A DNA stretch of 64,000 bases from Pseudoscleropodium purum (Eukaryota; Streptophyta; Bryopsida; Hypnales; Brachytheciaceae). Position 1 is the first letter of the stretch. Each line of letters opens with the position of its first letter. Positions 61,401 through 64,000 of the stretch are shown piece after piece. The position numbers were made by a program, and so were the translations under genes. Under the pieces are notes generated by a model. It ran no database searches and was not told the origin of the DNA. It worked only from the letters and a program-made list of their open reading frames with translations. The stretch covers positions 13,330,001 through 13,394,000 of the forward strand of contig OZ017803.1 in the NCBI GenBank assembly GCA_963969395.1, written 5' to 3'.

Positions 61401-64000
61401 CTTTCTTTACCAACTAGGTCCACATCTTTGCCCTTCCTTGTCCCCTTCTAGTCTCTTCAACCCTCATGACTACCTACAAGATGCTTGAATGACACAGATC
61501 ATTAGCTTTTGTTGAATCCAATCTTTTATTTTAATTCTATTGAATAGATATGGCCCATGACATAGGAACTATTTGTGATTGATTTTTCTCCCACTAATCA
61601 AAGTGTACCTAATTTGTGGCATTTCAATCAACACCATGCATTACAAAGAATTCCAAGCTTTGGATGGGCCATTTGATTGTATGAGAATGTAGAATTATGG
61701 AAAATATTAGCCCAAATTGTTTTACATAGAAATTGTTAGTGAAAATCAGTTGGTATCCTTCATTAAATTTTTGAATTTTAAAAAAATATTATTTTTTTAA
61801 ATATAAAAAAATTCATTGTTTTTGCACATTTGTTAAAAGTCAAACAACCCTCTACAAGGCCCAAAATCTCTCTAATGTTGTACCTACTTCTCACTTTTGC
61901 TTTGCATGCAAGGAGTCTCCCCAAGTCCCTTTCCTAATATATCACCTTTTTAACTAACATTTCACACCTACAATGCTTTGGTATAGTTCAATCTTAGCAT
62001 TTATTTATGAAATCATTCAAAATTCATTGTAGTCGAATCTTGACTCAAATAGATAGGGCATATGGGCAATTTTAATCTCATTATGCTTCATCTTTGTAGT
62101 CAAGAACATTGAGCAATGTCTTCACCAATGTCCTCGGACCACCTTATTTGGGAGCATTTTCATATACTAAGGGCTCTTTATTCCTTCTTCCCCTCTATAT
62201 AAATTCTCCTTGGGCATAACATTCTTTCTTTCAATTCTTGTGCTCTTGGCTCATCTCATCCTTTTTCCCCTTTTTGAGTCCGACTTGCCCATCTTCTTTG
62301 TCCCATGTCCACTAATCCCACTCCTGCCTTGTTGCCTTTTAAAGGGTTGCTACTATGTGAGCTTAGGAATGTGAGCACATGAGCCTACTTGATTATATAC
62401 CTATGTTATAGGTATCTATATTATAGAAACCTTCCATGATTATAGTGTAACTATAATATAGGTACTTATATTATATGTGTTTATATTATAAGTACCTTCA
62501 ATTATTGTTGTATATCCACTTATATATATATATATTCAAAGCTCACATGCTCATATTTTCATGCTCGCATTTTCATATAATACTAGCACCTTTGTTGCCT
62601 TTCATATCCTCTCTCCCACTTCCTCTCATTCTTGCAATGGGCTCATGCCACTCTTAGGATGCTTTAACAAGTCTCACAGTTCCAATGCTCCTCTCCACAT
62701 GTTCAAGTGGGCTTCACCTCAAACCCTCCTCCAGTTGCACTTCCTTCTTGCCTTTTCTATCCTTTAGTGTCCTCTTCTCCTTTTTAGGCTGAAACTTCCT
62801 TGTGACACTCCCACAAGCCCCACCATGTCAACATTTTTCCTCTAGAGCTTGATTACATGGGCAACATCTCAAACCCTCCTACTAATTCCTTTTACTTCCA
62901 TACCCATTTTATTTACCACCCTTCCCTTCCCAACCTCCTCAAGATTTGAATTGTTAATATACACCTAAATTCTCTTATTCAATCCAAATTCTTTGATAGA
63001 TCTCTTTTGCACATTCCTATTCTAGTTTATTTAGGTGGCATATTTTGAAGAAACTTCTAATAACAAGAATTCCTTATAAAGGACAATTTGAAATCCACAC
63101 TTGGTGAAACATGGTCCTATTTGGTTACGAAACATGGTGCAAGCAATGTTTTGAGTCAAGTAGAGACTCAATGAGCAAGTAAAATTTATTATTGCATTGA
63201 AGTGTTTTGCACCATAGATGGAATTTTTTGCTCTAAAATTAACAATTAATGGTGATGACATTACTCTCTCCTTTACATCCTTCTCTTCATTCTTATAGCA
63301 CAAACTTTCCCATGTACTCCCCCTCAGTTGGTAGATTCAATCTTTCATCATATGGATTGGAAACATTCTTTAGTAATTAACTTTCAAGAATTTTTTCCTC
63401 TAGTGTTGTTTGCTTGGTCCCAATTTTAATTGTAGTCTCCTTTTCTCTAACACCTTATGTGTGATTGTTTTCTAGCATTGTTGTTCTTAACCATTCTTGC
63501 ATTCAAGTTTTGTATTCTATGGTCTCTTATTTTAATACACAAACTTGCAAGCAAACTTGCCCACCATGGGTTTTATATGGACTAGTGGTGACTAATGAGA
63601 GTTTTTTTGGCCTCCTTAGCTTAGGGAACATAAGCTAATGTTTATGAATAGGTAACTTTAAAAATTCATTATTAATTCAAAAAAACTTCCAAAAATTATG
63701 AACAAAAACATTTAGATTCAACATCCATTTGACTTTCAAGAAAATTTGTTAGAAAATTATTTAAAGGAGATTAACATATAGAAGTACGCCTTTAGGCACT
63801 ATCTAGTCTCTACCTTATTATCATTTAATAAGTTGATCTTTATTCTCTTTAGACATGTAAGTTTACAAAGAGATCTCATGTCATACATCAAGTTGACGTG
63901 TGATGTCATGAATTTGGTCAATGATGATTGATCTATTGAAAAAATATAGGTATATAGAAAAATATTGAGTATAACTTTCACAAATTGGACACATTCAACC
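58401..64000. other. AT-rich intergenic DNA, no gene recognised
   Basis: Very AT-rich, especially 58500-60700. Small structures: a hairpin TGATGTGG/CCACATCA at 61130-61156, an AT-rich near-palindrome GTACTTATATTATA...TATATTATAAGTAC at 62461-62494, and a (TA)n run at 62521-62534. From about 61.3 to 63 kb the sequence is richer in C but carries no recognisable coding match. Confidence 0.5.
62461..62494. repeat. AT-rich near-palindrome
   Basis: GTACTTATATTATA and TATATTATAAGTAC form near-complementary arms around a short centre. Related ATTATAGG and TATAGGTA words stand nearby at 62400-62462. Confidence 0.6.

Noticed and set aside
1..64000. tRNA, rRNA or CRISPR arrays
   Set aside because: I saw no cloverleaf-type A and B box pairs, no rRNA core sequence and no regularly spaced repeat-spacer pattern; the tandem arrays are head-to-tail without unique spacers.

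Overview
The window looks like nuclear DNA of a land plant. It has AT-rich background, spliceosomal GT-AG introns, plant-type gene families, a decayed L1-type LINE, MITE-like elements and long stretches of degenerate repeats. Low gene density and many old repeat copies fit a large, repeat-rich genome, possibly a gymnosperm; the species itself cannot be named from sequence alone.

Layout. 1-17.9 kb holds no intact gene. It has a decayed exo-beta-1,3-glucanase-like (GH5) pseudogene near 1.9-2.8 kb, a 60-bp and a 20-bp tandem array, and two GC-rich hAT-type MITEs (7478-7716 and 8515-8788), each with an 8-bp target duplication. 17.9-29.1 kb is a nested mobile-element complex. A ~0.92-kb terminal-inverted-repeat element occurs as one uninterrupted copy (17878-18805) and one inverted copy (20977-29143). 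The inverted copy is split by a 5'-truncated LINE (21592-28850), which is itself split by a 4.16-kb insertion (22470-26626) that carries a ~33-bp minisatellite. 29.1-34.8 kb holds further dispersed repeats.

34.8-47.1 kb is a compact gene island with higher GC. It holds pyruvate dehydrogenase kinase (minus strand, 6 exons, 377 aa), RAD51D (minus strand, 10 exons, 326 aa) and the nucleoporin NDC1 (plus strand, 4 exons, 556 aa). All three were rebuilt exon by exon with consistent splice phase and appear intact. RAD51D and NDC1 are head to head with 715 bp between their start codons.

47.1-64 kb returns to AT-rich repeat-laden DNA. It holds one decayed HAK/KUP/KT potassium transporter pseudogene (about 52.0-58.4 kb) that still shows its ancestral exon order but carries stops, frameshifts and a changed GDLGTS motif.

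The three live genes act in different compartments: PDK in the mitochondrial matrix, RAD51D in nuclear homologous recombination, and NDC1 in the nuclear-pore membrane. No shared pathway is implied; their closeness is probably just a gene-dense island.
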